Shown here: piece by piece, positions 1 to 11,662 of the stretch
Layout of the letters: the number at the start of each line of letters is the position of its first letter
Numbering within the stretch: position 1 is the stretch's first letter
Notes under the pieces: generated by a model
What the model was told of the DNA's origin: nothing
Databases searched by the model: none
What the model saw: only the letters and a program-made list of their open reading frames with translations
Program-made: the position numbers and the translations under genes
Assembly: GCA_038363925.1 (NCBI GenBank)
Contig: JAQQWL010000003.1
Location: forward strand, 1,116,001-1,180,000
DNA: 64,000 nt
From: Apiospora phragmitis
Taxonomy: Eukaryota > Ascomycota > Sordariomycetes > Amphisphaeriales > Apiosporaceae
Direction of reading: 5' to 3'

Positions 1-1716
1 GCATCTCTGCAATTGCAGCCCCCGCCAATAGGCATCGAAGTAAGCTACAGGCGCCCTGGGCGGTTGCTGATTTTTGCCTGTTGAGGTCGGTAAGGAGCGT
101 CGCCGACATCTACATGGTGCCATTATTGTTATTAGATATTGGGTCGATATATATGAAATAAATGATTCAGTACAGACAGTGAATATAGGGGCCGTTGTTA
201 AGCCGATGAAGAATTGCATGATGATCACAGATATGTGCTTTCGAAAAAGGGACTGTCAGTTGAGAACATCCCCAATAAACAGACTCTATCGGAGATCTCA
301 CCGCTTTTGTCATCAAGGCGAGCCCATACCCAACCGTTTCAATGGCACTTGTAACGATCAAGACGTAGACTCCTTTCAGTCGGAACTGCTCGATTGTGAA
401 GTCTAGAGAGTCGCCGGTCAAGGTGCTCGAGGGCGTAGTTGAGCTAGCCAACGCTTTACGGTACGTTCTGTCGATATATTTTCCTAGCAGATCTCAGCAC
501 ATCTCATGCTTTTTATTCGATTTGTAGCAAGTACTTACCAGAAAAAAAGGCTGCTACCGCGCCGCCGACACCAGAAGGAATGTATACCAAGCCAGCTGTA
601 AGGTAGTTGAGTCGGTATATCTCGACACACTGGGCGCCAAGGGAGGCCTGGAGTGTCATCTTCACAGCATACGTGATTGAGTATAAAAGAATCGTCATGA
701 ATGATGCCTTGTGGCCCAATATCTTTAAGCAACTGAAGGACTTTGGGCAGCGGCGCCTAGCTGGGGTTTTGGAGGGCACACACGTCTCCGCTTTCTTGTT
801 GCTCTCAACCAAGGTGAAGATGGTCCAATAGAGTCTTTTCGGCCTTACACCGCCGTTACCGACAATATCTCGCTGCGTCTCCGGGACGAAGAGAATAATC
901 ACGAGCAGCTGGGTAGCACTCAGTATTACGAGAAACCAGAAGATCCATCTCCAACCCAGTTCCTGGGCGATGCTTCCGCCGATCACCGGGCCTATGCTGA
1001 GTGCCAACTGAATTCTGCCATCCCATTGATCCTCTGATTAGACAAGTCTTGGGAAGCGTCACACTGGTATCAAAACATCCACAGTAGGTCAAATGTTCCG
1101 CAGTAGCTTCCTCGCTCACTTCGAGTTGTGATATCTGCTATCACCCCGTACGCAATTGCAATCAGCCCTTCACCCGTATTAGTCATGATATCCAGAGACG
1201 GGTAGAGCGGATTATCGCGCAAGCACCGCTTACCGGAGGAGCCTGCGCTTTGAAGCATCCGAAGAACGAATAAGGCTGGGTAGGATGTCTGGGGAGCGAT
1301 GCCAACGTTTTGCTCCAATGAATAAAGCGAACATGAGGACATAGACAGGCCCCCGCCCGATCTGGTCCGCCATATCCCCCATCACGGCCGGCACTACGGC
1401 GGCTACCACCAAATACGACGTAACTGTCAAATTCTCCATGGTGATGGACACGCCAAGGTCCTGAGCGATAGGCACCAGGGCAGGGTAGTAGATGTAGCTG
1501 CAAAGCGTGGAGAGCATGCCCGCAAACGATGTGGCAAAACTGATCCATCGCTTCTGGCCCCGGATAAAAACCGAGTAAGGCAAAATCCCTCGTATGTTCA
1601 AGTGCTTCTCTTTGATCTCCAGTACCCAGTTCCAAGTCGACTGGGGGCTGCACTAGTTGCTTCGGGATGTTACTCTTTGATGCGCCGCCCCTTGTGCAAT
1701 GCGTGGGCTGCGCCAT
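1..1716 (-). pseudogene. MFS drug:H+ antiporter (DHA1/Qdr type), 5' part, two frameshifts, runs off the left edge
   Basis: A membrane exporter of the major facilitator superfamily. ATG at 1716. Exon 1 carries the hydrophobic start after a conserved PYSVFIRGQKRW-like entry and motif A (DQIGRGPVYV). After an intron at 1233-1168 come IAIAYGVIADITTR and then the antiporter motif C (GPVIGG, near 975). Further introns, inferred from in-frame joining, are at about 1090-1010, 538-484, 301-238 and 177-110. The last visible exon encodes LLTDLN and continues past base 1. Two single-base expansions break exon 1: a T run near 1584 (TTTT where TTT keeps frame) and an A run near 1313 (AAAA where AAA keeps frame). 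The substrate cannot be told. Family assignment is firm. Whether it is a real pseudogene or carries consensus errors is open. Confidence 0.75.
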
Positions 1717-2783
1717 GTCGTGAAAGCAACACGTGCAAACTAGATGGCTGTGCTTATTTCTACAGAGCCAAAGGTTCTAAGCTGATAATTCTATTCCGAC
1801 CAACTGTTGAGAGGCGGGGTAGACCGCCGCTTGATCTCGTTCCACTCGAGTGGTAAGTCGGCGTGGCGGCCCGAACCCCGGCGTGCCATAAGATATGCCT
1901 GATAAGGCGAACAGGCGGGGATATGGATGAACTGTTTGGCTTGAGCCTGTAGGCAGGATTATCAAGTGACACCTGAGCTGAATCCATCAGCCAATTGTAA
2001 ACTTACTTCACCTCAGTCCAGACAGCATGTGCTACTGACGTAGCTGGCGGGCAGGTCCCGGGAACATGGCAACGGAGAAGACAGGCACATTCGTCAGAAC
2101 GGCTTTTCCATATGCAGCCGCCATCGCTGCGGTAGGCTTGACCATCAGCGTCCTACTAATGCCTCCCTACTGTGCAGCCAGGCAGGTCAGATTCTAGACG
2201 GCGTCTCTATAGGCAGAGGACGCTTCTAGATAGTTTAGGGCGTCTGACCAGGCCGGCTTTTAGTAAAGGTCAGAGCTAGACCATGCGAACTATACTATAA
2301 TGTTATGTTTTAATAGTTTATATAGCATACACGTTTCTTTAAAGTGAACCTTTACTGTACCCTAATGATGAGCTCTCACATGCTGGCAGGGTCATCGATC
2401 TGTGGTGCACCCGGACGAGTTATCCATAAAGTACCTTGAGTGGAAACCAGCTTCGTGTTCAATGTTCCGCTCACATTGCCTACTTATCCATCAACAAATT
2501 TCTCGCAATATCAGAAAGACTGCAGTCAGGTCAGTTAGGTCAAAGTAGCATTGAAGAACTAGGCGGGAACGAACTGGCTAGCTGGAGTTGAATGGTGGGG
2601 CGGATCCTTCCGAAATCTGCCATCCGTCACCACCAAAATTAGCATTCGCAATGGGAATGGGTGGTGTGAATCGCATTGAAGCTTCATGCCTTCGACTTGC
2701 ATTGGAATTTGTCTCACTCTGCTGCCCTAATTCAATCAATGCGTACGCAGGGCATACGATTTCGGTTGCTCTTTTTCTCTCCA
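1717..2783. other. intergenic, no gene seen
   Basis: No supportable gene. Around 2195-2345 the sequence turns AT-rich, with TA-rich words and an imperfect inverted pair (TCTAGACGGCGTC against GACGCTTCTAGA), possibly a short decayed repeat. The part next to 2784 is the promoter of the rhomboid gene. Confidence 0.5.
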
Positions 2784-2793
2784 TATATATAAG
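2784..2793 (+). promoter_or_regulatory. TATA-like element before the rhomboid gene
   Basis: TATATATAAG lies 60 bp before the ATG at 2854, after a CT-rich stretch (CTTTTTCTCTCC). Position and context suit a core promoter, but no transcription start is visible. Confidence 0.4.
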
Positions 2794-2853
2794 TGTGCGC
2801 TCATGGAGCCTTGAACCCCGAAGCCGCCGGGTGAAGCGTTGCAATCGAGGACC

Positions 2854-4631
2854 ATGAACGTCCTTTCTGCCTTGGCGCCGCCGGTATCCAGCTTCCAAGT
2901 CGGACTCCGCGCTGTGTCGAGCCGCCCCGCGAACCTTGCCCGAAACTCTACTCTACAGCGATTCGCCTCTTCCGCACGATGCTTCTCCTCTTCTCGAACC
3001 TGCCATCATAGCCCTCGGCTAGTCTCCAATCCCTCTGAAGCTCTCCGACAAAGCCGGCTGCAATGTGACCGACGCCTATTACCGCGAACGTCGGTTCGAA
3101 CGGCCTTCATGTTCCGCGCTATCGTCGACTACAACCAGATACCCGACTCGTACACCGATGCGGACGGTCTTCCCTTCCGTAAAGAAGATCTCAACGCTCG
3201 AGAGGTTAGGGAGATATTCGGCCCTCACATCCCTACGCCGGAGGCCAACCGGCTGCTGAGGATAATACATGGTCGCAGGGTGGCTGGCACTCTGGATGAT
3301 CCTGATTTGCAGCAAAACACTGCCAAATATTCGACTTCGGACAAGATAGTCGCATTGGAGTATCTACGCAAGCATATTCCCGTAGACGAGATCATCAATG
3401 CGGGTCTCCGCGCCGAGGATGAGCTGCGGCTCCTCGAAGAGCAAGCGCAGTACGACGAGACAGAGCAGCCAGAGCCTGAATCCGAGAAAGCAGCTGCCAA
3501 AGTAGAAGAGCCCACACAAGCGCCAATCGGGAAATTGCCACGGAAATCCAAGACCGACTCGCCATATGGAGAAAGTAAAATTGATCGCATTCGGGCGCGG
3601 AACCTAGCTGCGCAAGCGGCCGAAGAGAAACGGTTGGAGCAAGAAAGGGCGAAACGCGAAGAAGAGGAGAGCATGGGCAACAACAACGTATTGTCAACTG
3701 AGAAAGCCCAGCCCCAATATGTGAGTCCCTGGAGGCAAGAGTATGCCGAGCAAGCCACTTCCTCCCTCGAAGCACCCCCGGAAAAGAGTGCTTGGGACCG
3801 CCTTTTGCCTGCTTTCGCGATGTCCGCCCTCGTGCTGTTTGCCGCCTACCTCGCCACCGAAATGTACAAGCCGCCCAGCCGGTCAAAAAGGATCTGGCCC
3901 GATATCCCGCCGGCTGCTGCCACTTGCTTGGGCCTTATTCTTGCCAACTTCGCTGTATTCGCGTTGTGGAAGTGGCCGCCTGCCTGGCCCATATTGAACC
4001 GATACCTACTTGTTATCCCCGCCACCCCCCGTCCTTTGCAACTCATCGGCGCCGTGTTCTCTCACCAATCGCTGGGTCACTTGATCCCCAATATGGTCGC
4101 ACTGTGGTTCTTCGGCGTGCGCCTGCACGATGAAATCGGCCGCGGGAACTTCCTTGCCCTATACTTTGCTTCCGGCACCCTTGGCTTCCTGGCTAGCTTG
4201 TCGACCCTCGTCCTTGCCGGTCGGCTCGGTAACACCACCCTCGGCGCGTCGGGCGCTATCTATGGCGTCTTGGCCGCGTATTTCTGGCTGCACAGGGACG
4301 ACGAGTTCAAGATCTTCGGGTATCCCCGGCCCCGATGAAGGGGCCGGAGGGCATCATCTTCCTCGGCCTGTTGGTGGGCCTCCACATCTCGGCCCTGTTC
4401 TCCAAGAAGGCGTCCCGATACGACATACCGTCGCATTTTGGCGGCATCTTCGCCGGCGCGCTCGGCGTCGACGCGATCCGCCGGCAGATGGACGACAGGG
4501 CGCGCATCCGGGCGGAGAGGCTCAAGACTATGGGCATGCTGGATAAGGCCCTGGAGCAGAAGACCGGGACCAAGCCCGCCGCGAACAAATCGACGCCGCC
4601 GGCTGCTGCTGCTTCGTCGACACCCTCTTAG
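2854..4631 (+). CDS. PCP1: mitochondrial rhomboid protease (Pcp1/Rbd1 type)
   Basis: An intramembrane serine protease of the mitochondrial inner membrane; in yeast it processes Mgm1 and Ccp1. About 592 aa, no intron. ATG at 2854 opens a Ser/Arg/Ala-rich presequence suited to mitochondrial import. A charged, coiled-coil-prone region (about residues 180-310) follows, then about seven membrane segments. GHLIPNMVALWFFG matches the conserved His/Asn segment, LGASGAIYG carries the GxSG nucleophile serine, and SHFGG near 4430 is the catalytic histidine. The reading frame shifts at 4330-4333: four C are present where five join both conserved halves, so the catalytic Ser and His lie in different frames as read. 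I think this is a sequence error in an intact gene. The C-terminal tail is Ala/Pro-rich. Confidence 0.9.
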
Positions 4632-5231
4632 GGCAGACCGATGGTGTTTGCTGTAACACCAGTGTATATTTGCATTTGAATGTATAAAGTTATAGACTAC
4701 ACTTTTTCCAATGGATCATCTCCTTGAACTCATGTCTTTCACGGCACATATTGCCTGTGTCCCTCATCATACTGTACATGCCATTAGTCGTCAGATTTTC
4801 ATTCCAAGCACTCCGCTGTGAGTCTCGTCTTCTCCCCGATACGAACACTTACGCCAACGTACAAATCAGCCTTGAAACGAATTCTGAACAGACAAGGTCT
4901 GAGTCGACTACATTAATCTTCATCAAGATATCGGTTCGATTGACTGGGAGCAACACTCAGCACAAGTTGCAACTCTAGTTGTGTCTTCTTGGATGACATA
5001 TTTGAATTGTTGCTTGCTGCAGAATCATAATGATCATCAATGTGTTGGCAAGGCCAACCGTGGGTATCAACAACAGCTTTTGTTCTTTCCGTCATGATCA
5101 TCCCCCGCCGTGAGCAATTGCGCCCTGTTCCTCTACCAACTCCTCCTCCTCCAGACAAAGGGAAACCATTATTACAATTAGCAACACCCTCGCTCTCTAT
5201 CTCCCTCTCTCCCTCCCCCTCCCTCTTAAAG
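4632..5231. other. 3' region between converging genes, no gene seen
   Basis: Contains the 3' ends of the rhomboid gene (+) and the tyrosinase gene (-). A pyrimidine-rich stretch (CTCTCTATCTCCCTCTCTCC, near 5190-5225) abuts the tyrosinase stop. No supportable coding sequence. Confidence 0.5.
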
Positions 5232-6655
5232 CTACTGATACGTGTAGCACATGGCCCCGTCCGTCGTGTCGAGGACCTCGCCGACGGTCACGTCCTTCTG
5301 AAGGCCCCCCATGGGCACGAGCGTCTGGAGCGTCAGGGGCGTGCACGGCCGCGCCCCGTCCGCGCAGCCCGCGACGGTGCGCCGCCGCGCCCCCGTCGCG
5401 TCCCGGGCCTGCCACGCCGCGAACACGCGGTCCACGTACAGATGGTGCAGCCAGAAGACCGGGTCGCCGGGCGAGGACCGCACGTCGGCCATGACGCTGC
5501 CGATGCTGTTGTGGCCGATGCCGTGGGGACTGGAAGCGTGTAAAGGATTAATGGGTGTCGAAGGAAGGAAGTAGGTAGACAACTGAGAAAACTTACCCTT
5601 GCTCCCAGCATCGCGCGAAGTCGGTGTATGTCGAGCGCGACAGGCAGGTGTTCTCGTAGTCCTTGCTGACCTCGGCCGTCATCGACTCGTCGACTGCCCG
5701 GGAAAGGCAATGGGGCTCGCTGCCGGCTCCGGGCCCGATATGGAGCGTGGTCCCAGCGAATCTCTGATAGATATGATCATGTCAGCAATCTATACGGTCT
5801 CGACGTGTTCGGCTTCCACCGAAGCCATTCCCAAATACATATCCGGCGGAGGATAAGAATACTTACACCATCCGTAACACACGTCCCTTCCGTCCCGTTG
5901 CCCCGCGGCAAGCTCCCAAAGTACTCCGCCGTGAACACGGGCGCGGCCGCGAAGCGCCCCGCGTCGCGCGTTTCGTCCCACCAGGGCAGGCCGTCGGCGG
6001 CGAACCCGCACTCGGTCCGGAGCGCCTGCTCGAAGCTCCAGACGAAGTAGCGGTGCCAGAGCAGGAACAGGTCGTTGTTGTGGATGTTGGGCGTCCAGGC
6101 CTGATGCAGGCGCACGAAGTCCTCGTACCGGCTCGTGGCCGGCGCGAAGTCGCCCGAGGGCGGGCGGGACTGCAGGCACGCGATCGCGTCGACTAGGGCT
6201 TGCTTGCGCGCGGGGTAGGCGCGCCATTGGGGGCGGGGGCTGGGGGTGCCGCAGGGGAGGGCTTGGGCCTTTTGGGCGTTGGCGGGGGTATTGTCGCTGC
6301 TACTGTTGGCAGTGTTGTTGGTACTGTCGTCAGCAGCCGGGTCTTGGGGAGCAGCGGCTTCTGGGTTGGACGAGGCGATGGTAGCATTCTGATGGATGTT
6401 GCCGTCATTAGGGGCTGGGCGATTCCCTGCCTCGGCAACTTTTGTGGAGGCGACCTCCGGGTTCTCTTGGGTACTGTCACCGGCAGCGGCTTGCTGCGCG
6501 TCTTGCAGCTTCACCGTCTCGAACTTGGGGAAGGCGGATAAGGGCAAGGCGGGCGCCGATGCTGCGGCCTGGTATATCCGCTCGGGAATGAGGAACGGCA
6601 AGGTCAGGCCAGATACCGCCGTTATGCCGCCGCATAACGTCATGGAGAACTTCAT
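5232..6655 (-). CDS. secreted-type tyrosinase (binuclear copper oxidase)
   Basis: Predicted phenol or catechol oxidase. Exons 6655-5867, 5763-5597 and 5529-5232 use GTAAGT donors and give 417 aa in frame. The N-terminus is hydrophobic (MKFSMTLCGGITAVSGLTL) and looks like a signal peptide. A linker rich in Ala, Asn and Ser, without obvious fold, covers about residues 50-130. The CuA site is visible as VRLHQAW, NIHNND and LWHRYFVW, followed by ALRTECGF and the WW that stands where relatives have YWNW. The CuB site is HGIGHN and WLHHLYVDR. The long C-terminal lid domain of melanin-type tyrosinases is absent, so this is the short central-domain class often found near secondary-metabolite genes. 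The substrate is unknown. The frame is undamaged. Confidence 0.88.
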
Positions 6656-8927
6656 GGTCGCGGTGAAAGAGCGTGGTGGGCTGCTTCGTAGTGAGTCCGC
6701 AACTTGGTAGCTGATGAGCTCTGGATAGCAAAGGGCTATCCTTCAATGTGATTGAGAGAGTGGAATGAGATGAATATACATCTAACAGAGAATAGAGAGC
6801 GACATGGCTGACTATGTATGTCAGTAAAAGAATGTAAAGATGGTGGGAAGGATACTATACGGCATTCTGATTACTCAAGAGAGGCTCTCAGACCTCCTAC
6901 AGCTGTGTCTGCTGAATGTAGTGATTATCTTCGCCTCTCGCCAATTAAATAGAACACGGAGATTAAGAAACTAAGGTGACATCTGAACTGGGATCCTTCG
7001 CTGAGTATTCGGACCAGTTCGTGTTGTTGTGTCTTGGCGTATGCCACACACTAGAATGGAGAGTTTGATGAAGCGCCAATAAATAGAATTGAGAATGAGG
7101 CGCGTTAGTGGTACACTTCCTAGATCAAGAGCTCTGAGGAGTCGCACGGCACTGAGACGCTCCATTAGCCACATGACATGGCGAGACGTAGAGCACGGTA
7201 GGGGCTGAGTAGCTTCCAGTGCCTCATACGGAAGTGGCAGGATCTAGACTCGGTATCTAGCCAAGCCACAGGGACGGGTCGTGTTACGGATTTAGTTCCC
7301 GAAGGCTTGTCGTCATCTTAGCTCCCACAAATATTTGGCTAGCTCAAGCAACCACTACCGCGTAGTGGATGGGTGTGTTAGTTGAAGCAGGAATCGCCAC
7401 GCGAAATGGTAGGTTCTCGACGCCGGCACATCAGATCCGAATATAAAAGCCAGACCTCACGGGCCCTGTCTTACGTCTGGAACCAAAACCATGCGAACAT
7501 CGACGTGACGGAAGATTAGCTCGAGAGACATAACAAACGCAATCCCGTCCGATGGCCTTTTCGTCCGTTCTCGCCTCTCTAGACTCCGAGCCATCCGCTG
7601 TCAGAACATCGGCGGTGGTCTTGGCATTCAACAGCTCTTTACGCCTTGGAACCAGAGGATTATGGTCAAACACACACACCAGCCTGGTATTGAGCTAAAA
7701 GGGAACCATCTGTTATGGGCTGTTTCCATGAGTGACTCAGATCGATGATGCTGATCGGCAGTTCTCGTTGCTTTTCACTTAATATCGGGCTAGGCGGCAC
7801 ACACCACGCTCACACACACAGAGAGAGGCATCTGAGCGGATCTGGCCCTAATTAGAGCGTTGTGGCGTAAACTCATATCATTCATTAGCCCTTGAGCACT
7901 AATTCTAAAATCAATATTAGGATACTACATGTATATGAAGCCAACTTACCAAAGCCGCCATCCGCCCGTTATAGCCAACAGCCTAACTATTCGCTGAATG
8001 CCTGTCCATTTCAAGAGCCGAGCGTTTGTGAGTGTCTGCGATGGGACTTGAATTATTCCTTTCATGACTGACAATTGGTCGGCTTCATTGTGTGAGTAAT
8101 TTTCGCGATGCTATTGGATCCTGAAAAGGGGGATCAAGGGCGAAAACATCGTTCTGGCGATTACGAAGTACCCACGAAGATGGATTTATTTCCTTCGAAA
8201 AGGGATGTGCTGCTTTTGAGGGGATGAATAGAGTCGACACGCTCTATCTACGGTTGGAGTGAAGCATCCATCCAAACACGAATCACGTTGCCTCCCGATG
8301 TCCCAATACATTTCCTTGTAGCATTGGACTATGAGCCCCTATTCAGCAGGTAGGAGCCACGTGGAACAAACTCACGGGCTGCACAAAAGATACAGTCGCG
8401 CCTCAATTGGTCGCTGCCTTACTCCTTTTCGCGTGTCATCGGTTACACTATATCTTTCCGACTCTGTTTGCAGCCCCTAAGGCTGTCAAGTTGGATGTTC
8501 GGTCTATGGCATGGATGCTGCCGGAAACGAACTGCTTCAGTCATCACGTCAACGGCACGGTGCCTTGTTCTTGGACTCGTTGCTCGATGCTGTATGCATG
8601 GCTGCGGTAGAAGTGTGTTCTGTGATAACACCATCCCTCATTTGTATTGGTGTGAAGATCTTCGTTAACCCCACAGTAGGCAGGATGATCAATTAGATTA
8701 ATTGCGGCGTCGTGCCCAATTCTTAATGACGTCGCTGCGGTCTTTTGACGGGGGTGGGAACATGGGTAGGCATCGTGGCCGAGGTCGAATCCGAGTTATT
8801 TAGAGTCGGTGTACGGATCCGGATCCTGTCCACACCAGCTCTATTCGCGCCGCAGGAACTACAGACCGTAATTAGCTTGGTTCCACCGGCGATGGATTCA
8901 GGGCCCGCGACTTATTAACGAGGCCTC
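6656..8927. other. gene-poor stretch, no gene seen
   Basis: More than 2 kb with no frame showing conserved sequence or plausible splicing. The proximal 300 bp is the tyrosinase promoter. Several short open frames overlap on both strands near 8400-8690; this pattern and their composition look like chance. Confidence 0.5.
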
Positions 8928-8991
8928 GCTGTGCCGCGGCAGACCACGCGCTGTGCCGCGACAAACGACGTGCTGTGCCGTAACGACACGT
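8928..8991. repeat. three tandem copies of a 20-22 bp GC-rich unit
   Basis: The unit GCTGTGCCGCGRCARACSAC occurs at 8928 and 8950 (22 bp apart), with a diverged third copy from 8972 (GCTGTGCCGTAACGACACGT). It lies 240 bp upstream of the small secreted protein gene. It is too short to call a minisatellite with certainty and could be repeated factor-binding sites. Confidence 0.6.
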
Positions 8992-9080
8992 AAGTGCTTT
9001 GCTGATCCGTTAAATGTATCATTACTAAGAATACAAATAAAGTCTGGTATAATGTAAAGGTGTATAGAGAAATATACAGA

Positions 9081-9090
9081 TATATATACG
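9081..9090 (+). promoter_or_regulatory. TATA-like element before the small secreted protein gene
   Basis: TATATATACG lies about 150 bp upstream of the ATG at 9233, in a locally AT-rich stretch. It is a plausible core promoter, but TA-rich words are common here. Confidence 0.35.
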
Positions 9091-9232
9091 TGTGTCTCTT
9101 TCTGAGTAAGTATGATTTGGTAGACAGCTGTGCAACTACAACTTCAAGCACTTCTGATTCGTTTATCCCGAAAACTATCTTCACTATCACATCTCTATTC
9201 TAAACCCTACCTCACCTCAAATCGACTTCACA

Positions 9233-9565
9233 ATGAAGCTCTTCACTGCCACCGTCGCCCTCACTACTCTTGTCCTCTCGCCTCTAGCGTGGGCAAACGA
9301 GTGCAAAGCGGACGGAACCATCTCAGACATTGGCTACCACATAACCGTCCCCCGAAGCGACATAGTGGACCCGGATGGCCTCTGCGGAGGTTTCAAAACC
9401 AATATCCAACGGTGGATACTATGCAGGCCAAAGCACTGGCACTGCGGGATGGAGGGCGCGGAGTTCAAGGCCGATTTCCGAGTCGGCTCGCAGTGTAATG
9501 CCGGAATGATCGGGTCGTCATGGTACGAACAGACCAAGAATCAGTATGGGTCTATCAGCTGTTAA
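9233..9565 (+). CDS. small secreted cysteine-rich protein (effector-like)
   Basis: 110 aa, intronless. ATG at 9233 is preceded by CACA. MKLFTATVALTTLVL forms a clear signal peptide, with probable cleavage after AWA. The mature part is about 90 aa with six cysteines (ECK, GLCGG, ILCRP, HCGME, SQCNA and the C-terminal ISC), an even number that could form three disulfides. I do not recognise the family. Its size, signal peptide, Cys content and isolated position in a gene-poor, relic-rich region fit the profile of fungal effector candidates or other extracellular proteins. No toxic function is claimed. Confidence 0.7.
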   Translation: MKLFTATVALTTLVLSPLAWANECKADGTISDIGYHITVPRSDIVDPDGLCGGFKTNIQRWILCRPKHWHCGMEGAEFKADFRVGSQCNAGMIGSSWYEQTKNQYGSISC

Positions 9566-9947
9566 TAAGGGAGCGCGCGCATACACGGGGGCTACACTAC
9601 ATGTATACATCCATCAGTCGGGCTAGCAGACCTTAGGTTGATCACTTCGAAATGATACGGCTTACGGGGCCTGAAATTCAGGTTCAAGACCCAAAATTAC
9701 ACTGTTGCTTCTTCTGCCACCCCAAATTTCTTCTCTATCCTTACTTGGGCGAAGATGGCATACCCTCACATGTCCACCTCCTTCTTCACTGCCTCGCTGT
9801 TGAAATGGCAGTCAAGAGCATTGCCAGTACATATACAAAGTCCCGTCTTATCGGTACTCATAGATGACCGTGGGGACGGAATTACAGAAATAAATACAGT
9901 TTCAAACGGAGCCATTCAAATACCGTTTTAACTATAGGTGTTAAAGT
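9566..9947. other. intergenic between converging units, no gene seen
   Basis: 3' flank of the secreted protein gene and of the acyltransferase remnant. Nothing codes convincingly. Confidence 0.5.
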
Positions 9948-10560
9948 TCACACAGGTAGGAGTTCCGTACCCAGAAGCAAGCGCTCCAGGACCTGTGCGT
10001 GCAGATATATGGTGACATCCATACGATTATCCGCGCACGAAGAAGATTCTGATACCGATAATGACGGTAGGCTCTCTCTGACCAAGACGCCTCCGTCGAT
10101 GGCGGGCAGCGCAGCGTCGGCGTACCGGATTCCGGGCCCGAACCCGAAGTCGACATCGTAGATGCCCCACGTGGTTACCAGGATGTGGCGCTGGCCCAGG
10201 GACGCCTGCCATATGCGCTGGGGTGACATCTCGTGGGCTACGCTGTGGAGAGCTGCAGCCATGTAGACCGGATCAATGGCCTTGATTAAGGTCTCGCGGA
10301 TACGTCGAGCGATTCGGTTGAGTGATTCCCTGTCCCGGATCCTGCCACGTCTGAGCCGGCCATTTCGATATTGATCATGGTAATAGGAGATCCCTTTCAT
10401 GCGTCACCAAGCTTCAAAGCGGGTCGCACTCCTAGCAGGGTAGTCTCTCCGTGACGCCTTCACTGGCAATGGCCTCTTTCCAGAGAGCGTCGGTTTGGGC
10501 CCGGTCAAAGTGAACAATGCGCGTCGAGACGGGCGCGGTTAAATCCCACTTGGACCAGGG
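9948..10560 (-). pseudogene. remnant of a BAHD-like acyltransferase (transferase family), C-terminal half
   Basis: Within 10400-9948, TTWGIYDVDFGFGPG carries the DFGxG motif with the surrounding pattern of the fungal transferase family (trichothecene 3-O-acetyltransferase-like). IRETLIKAIDPVYMAA before it and IDGGVLVRESLPS after it fit the same domain end. Upstream, 10560-10445 encodes APVSTRIVHFDRAQTDALW, which suits the segment where these enzymes enter their second half, but a stop follows and the two parts are in different frames. I could not find the HxxxD catalytic segment in any frame upstream to about 11170. I read this as a decayed gene. A badly sequenced intact gene is less likely because the N-terminal half is missing. 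Confidence 0.55.
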
Positions 10561-11662
10561 AAGCGGACGTCCTGCCGGAGCCAGATGGTCTGCGCGGAAT
10601 ACGCTGGGTACGTTGTGTGGCCGACGCAGGCCCGCCCGGGGAAGTCCATCAATTGTAGCGGTGCAGGGTCAGACTTTCGGTCCAGGAGAAGGATGGTCAC
10701 GTCTGCTTCGTCGGTTTTGATGTCGCCAGCCGCCTTCGCGTCGAGCAGTCTGGGGATATGAGAGTAACAAGTCCAATCCTGGGCGTGCTGCGTGTGCCAT
10801 GGAGTGAGCGACTGATACCGGCTACAGCCCCTGCAGAAACGCACCAGAGGAGTAATGTCGGCCAGTGGGTGTGTGCCTTTGAATGATACATCGTGAAGAC
10901 AGGTAGGAGCATAGTATGTTCTTTCGGAGCAATATTGGCTTGGTGCGGGTGGGTACCCGCCTGCTTCGTGTCCCGTCAAGGAATATGGGACTTTCCTAGT
11001 ACGGAACAGGCCGACTCGACGGGTTACTTCACCATCTCGAGAAGAAGTATTCCGGTGACAACGGACTTGAGCCTGAGCTGGTATTGTTGGGGTCAAACGT
11101 CGGAGAACATCTGAAGCTGAATCATGGTACTTCTTTCCCCCCCAATCCAACTCCCAGAAACGGCACAAACTCAAAACACGGAGTATGTGAGGATGCTGAC
11201 TCTCAGATCGTCGTCACCGAAATCTCACAGAAAAACCCATGCAGGCTGTCTGGTTTATTTCATTATTTTTGGGATGGCACGATCCATGTAAGTTTGTCGT
11301 TCCTGCCGTGCTGACTTGGCATTCCCTTGCCGACACCCCTGTCTGTCCCTAATACCAACAGAAGCAGCTTCCCACACCGATGGCCCCGAGCCCCCAGCTT
11401 GCTAAGAATTTGTACAGCACCTGCTGTTTTCCGTTTGGGACAAACACACAAACACTCTGCCTAAGACTCTGTTTGATGCTATTATCTGCGTTTTTTACGC
11501 TAAGCCCGACGCATTTCACCCTTTGTCCATCTGGTTTTTGGAATGCACCCACCGCCAAACCTCTTCATTCGTGTTTTCGATGACAATTCATTCCAATCTT
11601 AGCTCGATACTCACATTGCGACCACACGCAACTTTTTCTTGATTGTTCTGGAACCTCCGATT
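10561..11662. other. no supportable gene
   Basis: A long open frame on the minus strand (11174-10539) has no recognisable domain and an unusual composition. It may be eroded N-terminal sequence of the acyltransferase remnant or chance. The last 100 bp is the leader of the oxygenase pseudogene. Confidence 0.4.

Noticed and set aside
8407..8696. Cluster of overlapping open frames on both strands
   Set aside because: Three or four frames are open at once with no shared motif or splice logic, the expected look of a chance low-stop stretch.
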